This document shows, piece by piece, positions 21,615 through 30,031 of a stretch of 64,000 nucleotides of DNA (position 1 is the first letter of the stretch; every line of letters starts with the position of its first letter). The notes under the pieces are model-generated. The model was given only the letters and a program-made list of their open reading frames with translations, was not told the DNA's origin and did no database searches. The translations under genes were made by a program, and so were the position numbers. Source of the DNA: Acidobacteriota bacterium (GTDB lineage Bacteria > Acidobacteriota > Blastocatellia > Pyrinomonadales > Pyrinomonadaceae); assembly GCA_003222895.1 (NCBI GenBank), contig QHXI01000078.1, positions 1 through 64,000 of the forward strand, in the 5' to 3' direction.

Positions 21615-21767
21615 CTAGCGACAGGCCGCGTGCTCGCAGCCGCAGCCGATCTCCATCACCTTCGACTGTTCGGCCTCTTTGCAGTACTCGCTGCAGTACT
21701 TGCTGCCTTGCTCGGCGCTACAATCACATGGGCCATGCGCACATTTTCCGGAAGTTTGTTCCGCCAT
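21615..21767 (-). CDS. Bacterial metallothionein-like small Cys-rich protein (50 aa)
   Basis: MAEQTSGKCAHGPCDCSAEQGSKYCSEYCKEAEQSKVMEIGCGCEHAACR; 8 Cys; GAGAGGAGG RBS upstream; too short for the ORF track. Confidence 0.8.
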   Translation of the reverse strand: MAEQTSGKCAHGPCDCSAEQGSKYCSEYCKEAEQSKVMEIGCGCEHAACR

Positions 21768-21900
21768 TTTTGAGTAAACCTCCTCTCAGAAAAACTTCGG
21801 GGGTTATTAAGTTGTAAGGGGATTTGTAACCATGCTAGGCGCGTCGAGAAGACAGGTCAAGGCAAGACTCGACGAAGCCGAACTGGTTTCTGATTAGCTC

Positions 21901-22515
21901 GTGATATTCTCTTGCGCCGTGCGCGAACTCTCGACCACAAAGTTTCGTTTGCTTGGACTTCTGCCGCTGATCTTTTTCCTGGCGCAAACCTTTCATTACT
22001 GGCGCTACGGCGGCATGGGAAATCTTCTATGGATGTGCAACGTCGGCAATCTGCTGCTGGCGATCGGATTATTACTGAATCATCGTGAGCTGATTCGGGC
22101 TGCGGCCATTTGGACAATTCCGGGTTTGGGAGTTTGGTTCTGGTATGTGTGGCTGAGCGGGGACACCGCGGTCTCTTCAACGCTGGCCCATGTCGGCGGA
22201 TTGATAGTCGCGCTGATCGTTTTACGCCGCGTGCGCATGGATCGTTTGGCGTGGCTTTACGCGTTCGCCTGGTATCTCTTCTTGCAACTTGTTTCGCGCT
22301 TGACGACGGCGCCCGAGCTTAATGTGAACGTGGCCCATCACATTCAAACCGGATGGGAAAGCGCATTCGGCAGTTTCTGGAAATTCTGGTTGGTGATGAC
22401 CGCGGTCGTTGCCGTTGGATTGTGGGCAATTGGAAAAGTTCTTTCGCTGCTTTGGCCGGCAGGCCATGTCACAACCGGAAGCAGTAGCGACGCGATTGAT
22501 GCGAATGTTCGTTGA
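21901..22515 (+). CDS. Hypothetical polytopic membrane protein
   Basis: 204-aa ORF with several TM segments. Confidence 0.6.
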   Translation: MIFSCAVRELSTTKFRLLGLLPLIFFLAQTFHYWRYGGMGNLLWMCNVGNLLLAIGLLLNHRELIRAAAIWTIPGLGVWFWYVWLSGDTAVSSTLAHVGGLIVALIVLRRVRMDRLAWLYAFAWYLFLQLVSRLTTAPELNVNVAHHIQTGWESAFGSFWKFWLVMTAVVAVGLWAIGKVLSLLWPAGHVTTGSSSDAIDANVR

Positions 22516-22537
22516 TTATCCCTCGCGATCCAACAGC

Positions 22538-23821
22538 TTAACGCTTGAGTACTGCGGCCTGCGGACTTAGCGCAATTAGATGCCAACGCGCGAAGGTCTT
22601 AATCAACTCGCTTCGTAAGCTCACGTAGGCAGTTTCAACGTAGAGTTTGTCCGGCGTGGGCCATTCCAATCGCACCACTGGATTAAAAGAAATGGGCAAA
22701 TCGCCCAAGGGCACCGTCGGGGCGGTGTTCTTGTTCGATGGATCGGCCGCTTTCTTTTTTCCCGTAGACTTTTCATCAAACGTTGCAGACGCAGTCAGCA
22801 GTTGCTCGCGCAAAGTAATGCGCGCTTGCGTCGGGGCTTTGCTCGCCGCGTCGTAGATTCCGATGCTGACGTCAAACGCGGTCGCCACTTTCGACGAATC
22901 AGGTGACCAAACAGGCGGCGCCTGCGCGAGCTGATCATCGAGCAGACGCTCCTGGCCATCGATCGTAAGCAGACGCGGGCGACCGGCAGGAGTTTTGAAC
23001 TCTTTCTCGCGCGCATCCCATTCGCTCTCTTTGCACGCGAGGGCAACCAGTGCGTGGCTGTCGGGCGCCCACGACAAACCAAAATAGATCAGCCCGTCGC
23101 GCGTCGTTAGCGGATGCAGGTTGTATCCGTCGCGGTCGCACATGTAAACCTGCTCAGTACTGAAGACCGCGAGCGGCGCGAACGCGGGCAGCACAGCGGG
23201 CGTCGGCGTCTCTGACGCAGAAGGCAACGCGGGCTCTGGTTCGAGCTCCAACGGCGTCGGGGTGGCTTCCGCTGCGGCGCTCTTGCGGCCGACAAAGGCG
23301 ATCGAAGTGCTATCGCCGGACCAGACAACTGAATCCTGAAATACGACTGCGAGAGTCGGGGGCGTCACGTTGCGGATGAACGTTCCGTCAGACGAATAAA
23401 GATCGATCCGGAATGTTGTCGTCGGCTCGTCCGCGATCGCATACAACGCCAGCGCGCGCTGGCCGTCCGGCGATGCGACCGTGCGCAACAGGGCCTCATC
23501 CTTTCGGCGCGTGTCGAAATCCTGCTGAATCGCGGGAAGAGATTTCGCTTCGTCGCCGGCGAGGCCTTGTGGGGGTTGCACATCCGCCTGGAAACTAAAT
23601 GCGAGCCGGTTCGCCGGTACGTCGCGCAACTGTCTCGGGCGCACACTCTGCGAATCGCTATCAGTGCGACACGAAATCGCCAAAAGTAACAGCGCGAGAT
23701 TGAAAATCGAAAGCACGAAAGCCTTCCAGAAAATCGAGCGAGAAGGTTGTGCGTGGTTAAGAGCGCGTCGCATTCGATGTTTGCGCGCCAGCTCTTTCAA
23801 TTTGCGAACGTCAGACGGCAT
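22538..23821 (-). CDS. Lipoprotein with TolB-like repeats
   Basis: Start MPSDVRKLKELARKHRMRR...LLLLAISCRTD; WSGDSTSIAFVGR, WAPDSHALVALAC, WSPDSSKVATAFD beta-propeller-like motifs. Confidence 0.6.
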   Translation of the reverse strand: MPSDVRKLKELARKHRMRRALNHAQPSRSIFWKAFVLSIFNLALLLLAISCRTDSDSQSVRPRQLRDVPANRLAFSFQADVQPPQGLAGDEAKSLPAIQQDFDTRRKDEALLRTVASPDGQRALALYAIADEPTTTFRIDLYSSDGTFIRNVTPPTLAVVFQDSVVWSGDSTSIAFVGRKSAAAEATPTPLELEPEPALPSASETPTPAVLPAFAPLAVFSTEQVYMCDRDGYNLHPLTTRDGLIYFGLSWAPDSHALVALACKESEWDAREKEFKTPAGRPRLLTIDGQERLLDDQLAQAPPVWSPDSSKVATAFDVSIGIYDAASKAPTQARITLREQLLTASATFDEKSTGKKKAADPSNKNTAPTVPLGDLPISFNPVVRLEWPTPDKLYVETAYVSLRSELIKTFARWHLIALSPQAAVLKR

Positions 23822-23832
23822 CCGCGGTGATC

Positions 23833-24846
23833 TTAGAAACCGGTTGCGGACGCTGTCAATGTGATTGCCGGAGCGGCTGGCGCGATCCGACGTTGGCCGA
23901 TTGAAGTTTCTGATACAAGTTCGCTTGCCAGCGACACGTCCAGCGCAAACAGGGCTCGAATCGTGCTGCGCGGCGAAAGGTGATCTTCGTCGGAAGAATC
24001 GTCGTCGACGCAATTGTGCTCGAAGGCCCGGGCCAATCGGCGCGGTAAAGGTTCCCAGCTCGCCGTTTGATTGATAAATTCGCGGGTCGCAATGACGCCG
24101 ACCAGATCGCACCCCAACTCCTCGGCGCGCTGACCCTGAATGCGCAGACCAGTTCGCGTCGCCGCGCGTCGCGCGATCGCTTTGAAAAGCGGACGAAGCG
24201 AATTAGTTTGACCGCTGGCGATATGCGTTAGCTCATGCGCGAGCACGCTAATCATCGCTTCGTCGGAACGCAAACCGGCGAGAAAGATCGTGCCGAATTC
24301 GATCGTGCGCGGCTCGCGCAAAACCACCGAGGCGTTGTCGCGCGCATCGACGTCGGGCTTAACGCGCCTCACTGATTGAACGCGGGCAACCGAGCCGTTG
24401 ATTTTGCCGCGTGAAACAGCTCCGCCGTACAAGTCGTACTCTTTCGCGAGTTTGATAATTGTTTCAGTGACTAATTTCCGCGTGGCCGGCAGCAAGCGGT
24501 CGGCACGACGTGCGCCATCGACGGCGTCAGGATTGTTCACCGGCAACGAAGGCCGCGACTGCATCTCATCGATCGGCATGCTGCCCTGCGGATCGCGAGT
24601 GCGTTCGGCACAGGTCGCGCCGATCGCGCGTTCGACCAGTCGTCGATCGGAAGCCGTGAACGTGTCGCGCGCAACGGTGGAGTGGGCACCGCTTCGTTGT
24701 TGAGCGTTGGACGCGAAATTGATGACAAACGCGAACAGCGCCACGCAAGGGATGAAGGATGAAGGATGAAGGATGAAATGCGAGGCTCGCCGATACCAAG
24801 CAACTCTTCGGCTCCTACGCCTCTTCGCTGATAGAAAGATATTCAT
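23833..24846 (-). CDS. M48-like metallopeptidase with N-terminus encoded by a heptad array
   Basis: ISVLAHELTHIASGQTN (HExxH); N-terminus HFILHPSSFIP is the translation of TTCATCC repeats. Confidence 0.65.
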   Translation of the reverse strand: MNIFLSAKRRRSRRVAWYRRASHFILHPSSFIPCVALFAFVINFASNAQQRSGAHSTVARDTFTASDRRLVERAIGATCAERTRDPQGSMPIDEMQSRPSLPVNNPDAVDGARRADRLLPATRKLVTETIIKLAKEYDLYGGAVSRGKINGSVARVQSVRRVKPDVDARDNASVVLREPRTIEFGTIFLAGLRSDEAMISVLAHELTHIASGQTNSLRPLFKAIARRAATRTGLRIQGQRAEELGCDLVGVIATREFINQTASWEPLPRRLARAFEHNCVDDDSSDEDHLSPRSTIRALFALDVSLASELVSETSIGQRRIAPAAPAITLTASATGF

Positions 24847-24869
24847 CCTTCCGCCTTCATCCTTCCTAC
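24750..24869. repeat. Heptad array: (GGATGAA)x4 facing TTCATCC TTCCGCC TTCATCC TTCCTAC
   Basis: Arms at 24750-24777 and 24842-24869, exact 7-nt phase. Confidence 0.85.
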
Positions 24870-25642
24870 TTGCCTTTCCACTCCGGCTTTCGCTTTTCCA
24901 TAAACGACTTCAGCCCTTCGATTGCGTCTTCGGTTTTCATCAGCTTGTTCAAATAAAGATTTTCAACTTCTTTCAGCGACTGCTCGAATCCATCACCGGC
25001 CGCGATATCCAAAGCCTTCAGCGTCATGGCCAACGATGCAGACGAAAGTTCGCGCAGGGGGGCCAGCAATTCATTCGTCTTTTGTTGCAGCTCGCCACTC
25101 GGCATCACGTAGTTTGCAAGACCAAGTCGCAGCGCTTCAGTGGCATCGATCGTTTCGCCAATCAGGATCATCTCGCGCGCTTTCTTCTCACCTATGATGC
25201 GCGGCAACAGAATCGCGGCCACGGGCGGGAAGACGCCAAGTTTAATTTCCGGCTGCCCAAACCTGGCGCGCTCGCCGGCAATCACGATATCGCACGCGGC
25301 GACGAGTTCACAGCCTCCGCCCAATGCTGCTCCATCAACCACCGCGATCGCCGGTCTTGAAATCTTGCGCAGCATGCGAAATATATTGTGAAACGAATCG
25401 AGCATTTCGACGATTGTTTCCGGCAAGTGCTCTTCGATGGCGACGCCCGCACTGAACGCGCGCGATCCTCCGGCGGCCTCAAATACGATTGCGACTAGAT
25501 CGGTTTGCTGGGCGCATTCAGTCAGCGCCTCGCCAATCTCTTTCATCATTTCGATGTTGAGAACGTTCAGCGGCGGCCGCGACAACATAATCCGCGCGAC
25601 GCGATCTTCAATGGCGAACTTGATGTTCTGAAAGACAGGCAT
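24866..25642 (-). CDS. Enoyl-CoA hydratase/isomerase family protein
   Basis: GSRAFSAGVAIEEHLPE, AVVDGAALGGGCELVAACDIVIAGERARFGQPEIKLGVFP. Confidence 0.9.
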   Translation of the reverse strand: MPVFQNIKFAIEDRVARIMLSRPPLNVLNIEMMKEIGEALTECAQQTDLVAIVFEAAGGSRAFSAGVAIEEHLPETIVEMLDSFHNIFRMLRKISRPAIAVVDGAALGGGCELVAACDIVIAGERARFGQPEIKLGVFPPVAAILLPRIIGEKKAREMILIGETIDATEALRLGLANYVMPSGELQQKTNELLAPLRELSSASLAMTLKALDIAAGDGFEQSLKEVENLYLNKLMKTEDAIEGLKSFMEKRKPEWKGK

Positions 25643-25650
25643 CGTCTGGG

Positions 25651-25779
25651 TTTCAAGTTTCAAGTTTCAAGTTTCAAGTTTCAAGTTCCAAGTCGCAAGT
25701 CTGAGCTGTTAATTTCTCACGTTCAACTGAACAGGAATCAGAGAATTAAGACTTGAAACTTGAAACTTGGAACCTGAAA
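25651..25779. repeat. Heptad array: (TTTCAAG)x5 TTCCAAG TCGCAAG facing (CTTGAAA)x2 CTTGGAA CCTGAAA
   Basis: Arms at 25651-25699 and 25752-25779, exact 7-nt phase. Confidence 0.9.
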
Positions 25780-25784
25780 CTCAT

Positions 25785-26068
25785 TTACTGCCCCGCTGGC
25801 TCAGTCACCAGCGGCGCATTTAAATATTTCGAAAAGAACTTCACATAACGCCGCACGCGGTCCATCTGATGGCGCGGCTCAGTGAAGCCGTGGTTCTCGC
25901 GCGGATACACCATGAACTGCACCGGCACTTTCATTTCCGTAAGCGCGTGATTCATCCCGTAGGGATGAAATGTTTATAGAGACGTTTAGAAGAAGTTGTG
26001 ATCTTCGTCGCTTGAACATTTGGTGCCAGCATTAGCATCAAACCGACAATGAAGGAACAACGACTCAT
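25785..26068 (-). pseudogene. Remnant of a secreted S9-type peptidase: signal peptide stub plus C-terminal 56 codons, with a REP-like unit at the junction
   Basis: MSRCSFIVGLMLMLAPNVQATKITTSSKRLYKHFIPTG* from 26068 (AGGAGGT RBS) and ...MKVPVQFMVYPRENHGFTEPRHQMDRVRRYVKFFSKYLNAPLVTEPAGQ* ending at 25785. Confidence 0.65.
25950..25980. repeat. REP-like unit ATTCATCCCGTAGGGATGAAATGTTTATAGA
   Basis: CATCCC-GTA-GGGATG palindrome plus an AAATGTTTATAGA tail; related unit near 58000. Confidence 0.65.
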
Positions 26069-26079
26069 TGCTGTACCTC

Positions 26080-27729
26080 CTACTGCATCATCGGAATCTT
26101 CACACCCTTCTCTCGCGCCGTCTCAATCGCTTCTTCATATCCCGCATCGACGTGACGTGCGACGCCCAGGCCCGGATCGTTTGTCAATACGCGATTAAGG
26201 CGCTTCGCTGCTTCGTCAGTGCCATCGGCGACTGAGACTTGTCCCGCGTGCAAAGAATAGCCGATGCCGACACCGCCGCCGTGATGAAATGATACCCAGC
26301 TGGCGCCGCTCGCAGTGTTCAAAAGCGCATTAAGTATTGGCCAATCGGCGACGGCGTCTGAACCATCTTTCATCGCTTCGGTTTCACGATAAGGTGAAGC
26401 CACGGATCCGGTGTCGAGATGATCGCGACCAATCGCGATCGGCGCTTTCAAATCGCCGCGCCGGACCATTTCATTGATTGCTTCTCCCATCTCTGCGCGT
26501 TCGCCGTAGCCGAGCCAGCAAATTCGCGCGGGCAGTCCCTGAAACTTCACGCGATCGCGCGACAAACGAAGCCAACGATTCAAAGTCTGGTCGTCGGGAA
26601 ATAATTCGAGCGCGAGATCGTCAGTCTTGCGAATGTCTTCGGCTTCACCAGACAGCGCGACCCAACGAAACGGGCCCTTGCCTTGGCAGAAGAGCGGGCG
26701 AATGTATTCGGGCACGAAGCCTGGAATTTCAAAAGCATCCGTCGCGCCCGCATCGAAGGCCATCTTGCGAATGTTGTTCCCATAATCAAACGCGACCGCG
26801 CCATTGCGTTTGAGCGCGAGCATTGCTTCGACGTGACGGGCCATCGACTGCATCGAGCGCTCGACGTAGCCTTTCGGATCGGTGCGGCGCAACTCAGCGG
26901 CTTCATCAAGAGACAAACCGGCAGGCACGTAACCATTCAAAGGATCATGCGCGCTGGTTTGATCGGTAACCGCGTCAATCTCGATACCGCGACGAACAAT
27001 TTCCGGAAGGATTTCAGCGCAATTGCCGACGAGCCCAACTGAAACGGCGCGCTTTTGTTCGCGCGCGCTTTCGCAGATGGCGAGCGCTTCATCGAGATCG
27101 CGTGCGATCCGATCGCAGTAACGCGTGCGCAAGCGCCTTTCAATTCGTTCGGGATCGACTTCGATTCCCAGAAACACCGCGCCATTTAACGTGGCCGCCA
27201 GCGGCTGCGCGCCACCCATGCCGCCGAGGCCGCCAGACAGCAGAAGTTTTCCGCTCAGGTCTCCGCCGAAATGTTTGTCGGCCATCGACGCAAATGTCTC
27301 GAACGTACCTTGCACGATGCCTTGCGTGCCGATATAGATCCAACTGCCCGCGGTCATCTGGCCGTACATCATCAGGCCCTTGCGCTCGAGTGCATGGAAA
27401 TGATCCCAGTTGGCCCACGCGCCGACGAGATTCGAATTCGCGATCAAAACTCGCGGCGCGTATTCATGCGTGCGAAAAATGCCGACGGGTTTTCCTGACT
27501 GAACCAAGAGGGTCTCGTCATTCTCAAGATTTTGAAGCGATCGCACGATCGCATCGAAAGATTCCCAGTTACGCGCGGCTTTGCCGGCGCCGCCGTAGAC
27601 GATCAGCTCATCCGGTTTCTCAGCGACCTCGCGGTCGAGGTTATTCATCAGGCAGCGCAGGGCTGCTTCCTGGTGCCATCCTTTGCAATTAAGAGTCGCG
27701 CCGCGCGGCGCGCGAATGTTTCGGGTCAT
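26080..27729 (-). CDS. hutU: Urocanate hydratase
   Basis: [73 protein letters not shown]. Confidence 0.96.
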   Translation of the reverse strand: MTRNIRAPRGATLNCKGWHQEAALRCLMNNLDREVAEKPDELIVYGGAGKAARNWESFDAIVRSLQNLENDETLLVQSGKPVGIFRTHEYAPRVLIANSNLVGAWANWDHFHALERKGLMMYGQMTAGSWIYIGTQGIVQGTFETFASMADKHFGGDLSGKLLLSGGLGGMGGAQPLAATLNGAVFLGIEVDPERIERRLRTRYCDRIARDLDEALAICESAREQKRAVSVGLVGNCAEILPEIVRRGIEIDAVTDQTSAHDPLNGYVPAGLSLDEAAELRRTDPKGYVERSMQSMARHVEAMLALKRNGAVAFDYGNNIRKMAFDAGATDAFEIPGFVPEYIRPLFCQGKGPFRWVALSGEAEDIRKTDDLALELFPDDQTLNRWLRLSRDRVKFQGLPARICWLGYGERAEMGEAINEMVRRGDLKAPIAIGRDHLDTGSVASPYRETEAMKDGSDAVADWPILNALLNTASGASWVSFHHGGGVGIGYSLHAGQVSVADGTDEAAKRLNRVLTNDPGLGVARHVDAGYEEAIETAREKGVKIPMMQ

Positions 27730-27787
27730 GAGCGGCTTAGATTAATAACAGAAAAGCTAATCGCCGAGAAGTGTTTGAATTTCACCG

Positions 27788-27864
27788 GGAGTTAGAGTAC
27801 CAACTTTAGTTGGGATCTTCGTTTGTCGCGGAAAATGCCCGACTGAAGTCGGCACTCTAACTCC
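27788..27864. repeat. 77-bp compound-hairpin element with 11-bp perfect terminal inverted repeats
   Basis: GGAGTTAGAGT ... ACTCTAACTCC enclosing CCAACTttAGTTGG and CCGACTgaAGTCGG. Confidence 0.75.
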
Positions 27865-27965
27865 GCCGTTGCAAGTACGAGATTCTCAAAAGCGCGAAGT
27901 GTTTGCGGCGAAGGCACGAAGCGTTAGAATAGCTACAATACTTTGAGGAGTATCGGGGTAAGCTG

Positions 27966-29861
27966 ATGAAAGCAATACTTGTCTTCAAACACGGCGAAGT
28001 CGACCGGCGAGCGCGATCGATCGCAGCTGTTTTACTGTCAATTCTGTTACTTCAAACTTCGATCGGTTTCATGGCGAGCGCGCAGGCGTCGCAACGCGCG
28101 CCAAAGAAAACCGGCAAGATGACGGATGACCAGCGGATCGCTCAAGTGCTGTCTAGGCTCACGTTTGGCGCGCGGCCAGGAGATTTCGAGCGCGTGAAAG
28201 CGATGGGCGTCGACTCTTTCATTAATCAGCAACTTGACCCGGATTCGATCGACAACAGCGCGATGATTGCGAAGCTACGCCGGTTGCCGACAATCGGAAT
28301 GGCAACGCCGGTAATCATCGAACAGTACACGCCGCCGAAACCTGTAGCTTCTCCTGCGCCGGCTCCAGCCAAGAGTCCTGAGAAATCCACTCCTCAGATG
28401 CCTAACTTGCTGAATCAAGATCAAGAAGCCGGCAAGATGACCGCGCTCCCAAACGCGATGCAGAACGAAATGCAGATGGACGCGAAGAAAGACGATGCGG
28501 CCAAGATGTCCGCGATCAAAGGTCTGCAAGAAGAAGCAGGCAAGATGCCTGCGCTCCCGGCAGCCTCACCAAAGCCGACACCGCCGCCGAAGAATCCGCA
28601 GATGGTGGTGACTGATCTGCAGCGCGCGAAACTCTTGCGTGCGGTTTACAGCGACCAGCAGCTTTACGAAGTAATGGTTGATTTTTGGGAGAACCACTTC
28701 AGCATTTTCGCTAACAAGGACGACGATCGTTACCTGCTTACAGCGTTTGATCGCGAAACGATTCGGCCGTTTGCCTTGGGACGTTTCCGCGATTTGCTCG
28801 GCGCGACCGCGCACTCGCCGGCGATGCTGTTCTATCTCGACAACTGGCGCTCGAGCGTGCCGCGGCCTTATCCGGCGAAAGGCGACAAACCTGCGGGTGT
28901 CGATGGTGGGTTCAACGAAAACTACGCACGCGAGTTGATGGAGCTGCATACGCTGGGCGTCGACGGCGGCTACGCGCAGAAAGATGTGCAGGAAGTCGCG
29001 CGCTGCTTTTCAGGTTGGACAATTCAAAAGCCGAACGAGCAGGGATTGTTTCTTTATCGTCCGGGCTTGCACGATGACGGCGAGAAAGTTGTTCTGGGTC
29101 ACAAGATTCTGCCCGGTGGCGGCATCGCTGACGGTGAACGCGTGCTTGACATTCTGGCGACTCAACCATCGACCGCGAAATTCATCGCGACTAAGCTCGC
29201 GCGGCGTTTCATCAGCGACGATCCGCCGCAATCCGTAATCGATCGCGCAGCTGCGGTTTTCCTTAAGACCGATGGATCGATTCGCGAGACGCTGCGCGCT
29301 ATTATCAGTTCACCGGAATTCTTCTCGCTGGTTTCGTATCGCGCCAAAACGCGCTCGCCGCTCGAATATGTCGCCGCTTCCATGCGCGCGCTGAACGCTG
29401 AGACCGACGGCGATCGTCCGGTACTCGATTTCATCAGCCGCATGGGCCAGCCGCTTTTCGGACGCATCACGCCGGATGGTTACTCCGATCGCGCTGAGCA
29501 ATGGCTTTCGAGTGGCGCGATGATAGCGCGGCTGAACTTCGCTGGCGCGCTCGCTGCGAATCGCATTAAAGGCACGACTGTAAGCTATCAGAAATTGTTC
29601 GGCGGCACCGATGAATCCAACAAAGAAGCTGTCGCATTGAAACTCACCCAGTTGATTGTTCCGTCCGATTTATCCGACGCGAGTCGCGCTGTTTTGGACA
29701 AGGTTGTGCGATCGGATTCGCCGGCTGCCACGTTGCCACAACCAGCGACGCTGTCTGCCGCATACGATCCGAAAGCGGCGCAAACGCCGGTTGCTCCGGC
29801 CGCATACGTTTCAGAATTGGTGACTCTCCTGATTGGCTCGCCGGAGTTTCAGCACCGCTAG
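27966..29861 (+). CDS. DUF1800 domain-containing secreted protein
   Basis: LSRLTFGARPGDFERVKAMGVDSFINQQLDP; VDFWENHFSIFANKDDDRYLLTAFDRETIRPFALGRFRDLLGATAHSPAMLFYLDN; FNENYARELMELHTLGVDGGY. Confidence 0.88.
   Translation: MKAILVFKHGEVDRRARSIAAVLLSILLLQTSIGFMASAQASQRAPKKTGKMTDDQRIAQVLSRLTFGARPGDFERVKAMGVDSFINQQLDPDSIDNSAMIAKLRRLPTIGMATPVIIEQYTPPKPVASPAPAPAKSPEKSTPQMPNLLNQDQEAGKMTALPNAMQNEMQMDAKKDDAAKMSAIKGLQEEAGKMPALPAASPKPTPPPKNPQMVVTDLQRAKLLRAVYSDQQLYEVMVDFWENHFSIFANKDDDRYLLTAFDRETIRPFALGRFRDLLGATAHSPAMLFYLDNWRSSVPRPYPAKGDKPAGVDGGFNENYARELMELHTLGVDGGYAQKDVQEVARCFSGWTIQKPNEQGLFLYRPGLHDDGEKVVLGHKILPGGGIADGERVLDILATQPSTAKFIATKLARRFISDDPPQSVIDRAAAVFLKTDGSIRETLRAIISSPEFFSLVSYRAKTRSPLEYVAASMRALNAETDGDRPVLDFISRMGQPLFGRITPDGYSDRAEQWLSSGAMIARLNFAGALAANRIKGTTVSYQKLFGGTDESNKEAVALKLTQLIVPSDLSDASRAVLDKVVRSDSPAATLPQPATLSAAYDPKAAQTPVAPAAYVSELVTLLIGSPEFQHR
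28424..28558 (+). repeat. Three in-frame palindromic units (..GGCAAGATG..GCGCTCCC) inside the DUF1800 gene
   Basis: Encode EAGKMTALPN, DAAKMSAIKG, EAGKMPALPA; third unit carries perfect GCAGGC-AAGAT-GCCTGC. Confidence 0.65.
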
Positions 29862-29865
29862 ATGC

Positions 29866-30031
29866 TTGGAGTGCGCCGGCAGAGCGTAGCGGCGACGGCG
29901 CTTTGGATTTTTGTTCGATGAGCTTTAGCTTGTCGTTAATGATCGGTCACCGACCTCCTGACAGACGACAAACTCAAGTTTGTCGCACATCCAAAGCGCC
30001 GTCGCCGCTACGCTCTGCCGGCGCACTCCAA
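29866..30031. mobile_element. MITE-like 166-bp element with perfect 43-bp terminal inverted repeats
   Basis: TTGGAGTGCGCCGGCAGAGCGTAGCGGCGACGGCGCTTTGGAT and its exact reverse complement; inner hairpins CGATGAGCT-TT-AGCTTGTCG and CGACAAACT-CA-AGTTTGTCG. Confidence 0.8.

Noticed and set aside
29866-30031. Ordinary Rho-independent terminator of the DUF1800 gene
   Set aside because: Arms are 43 bp and perfect with an 80-bp structured interior and no U-tract; better explained as a MITE-like element.
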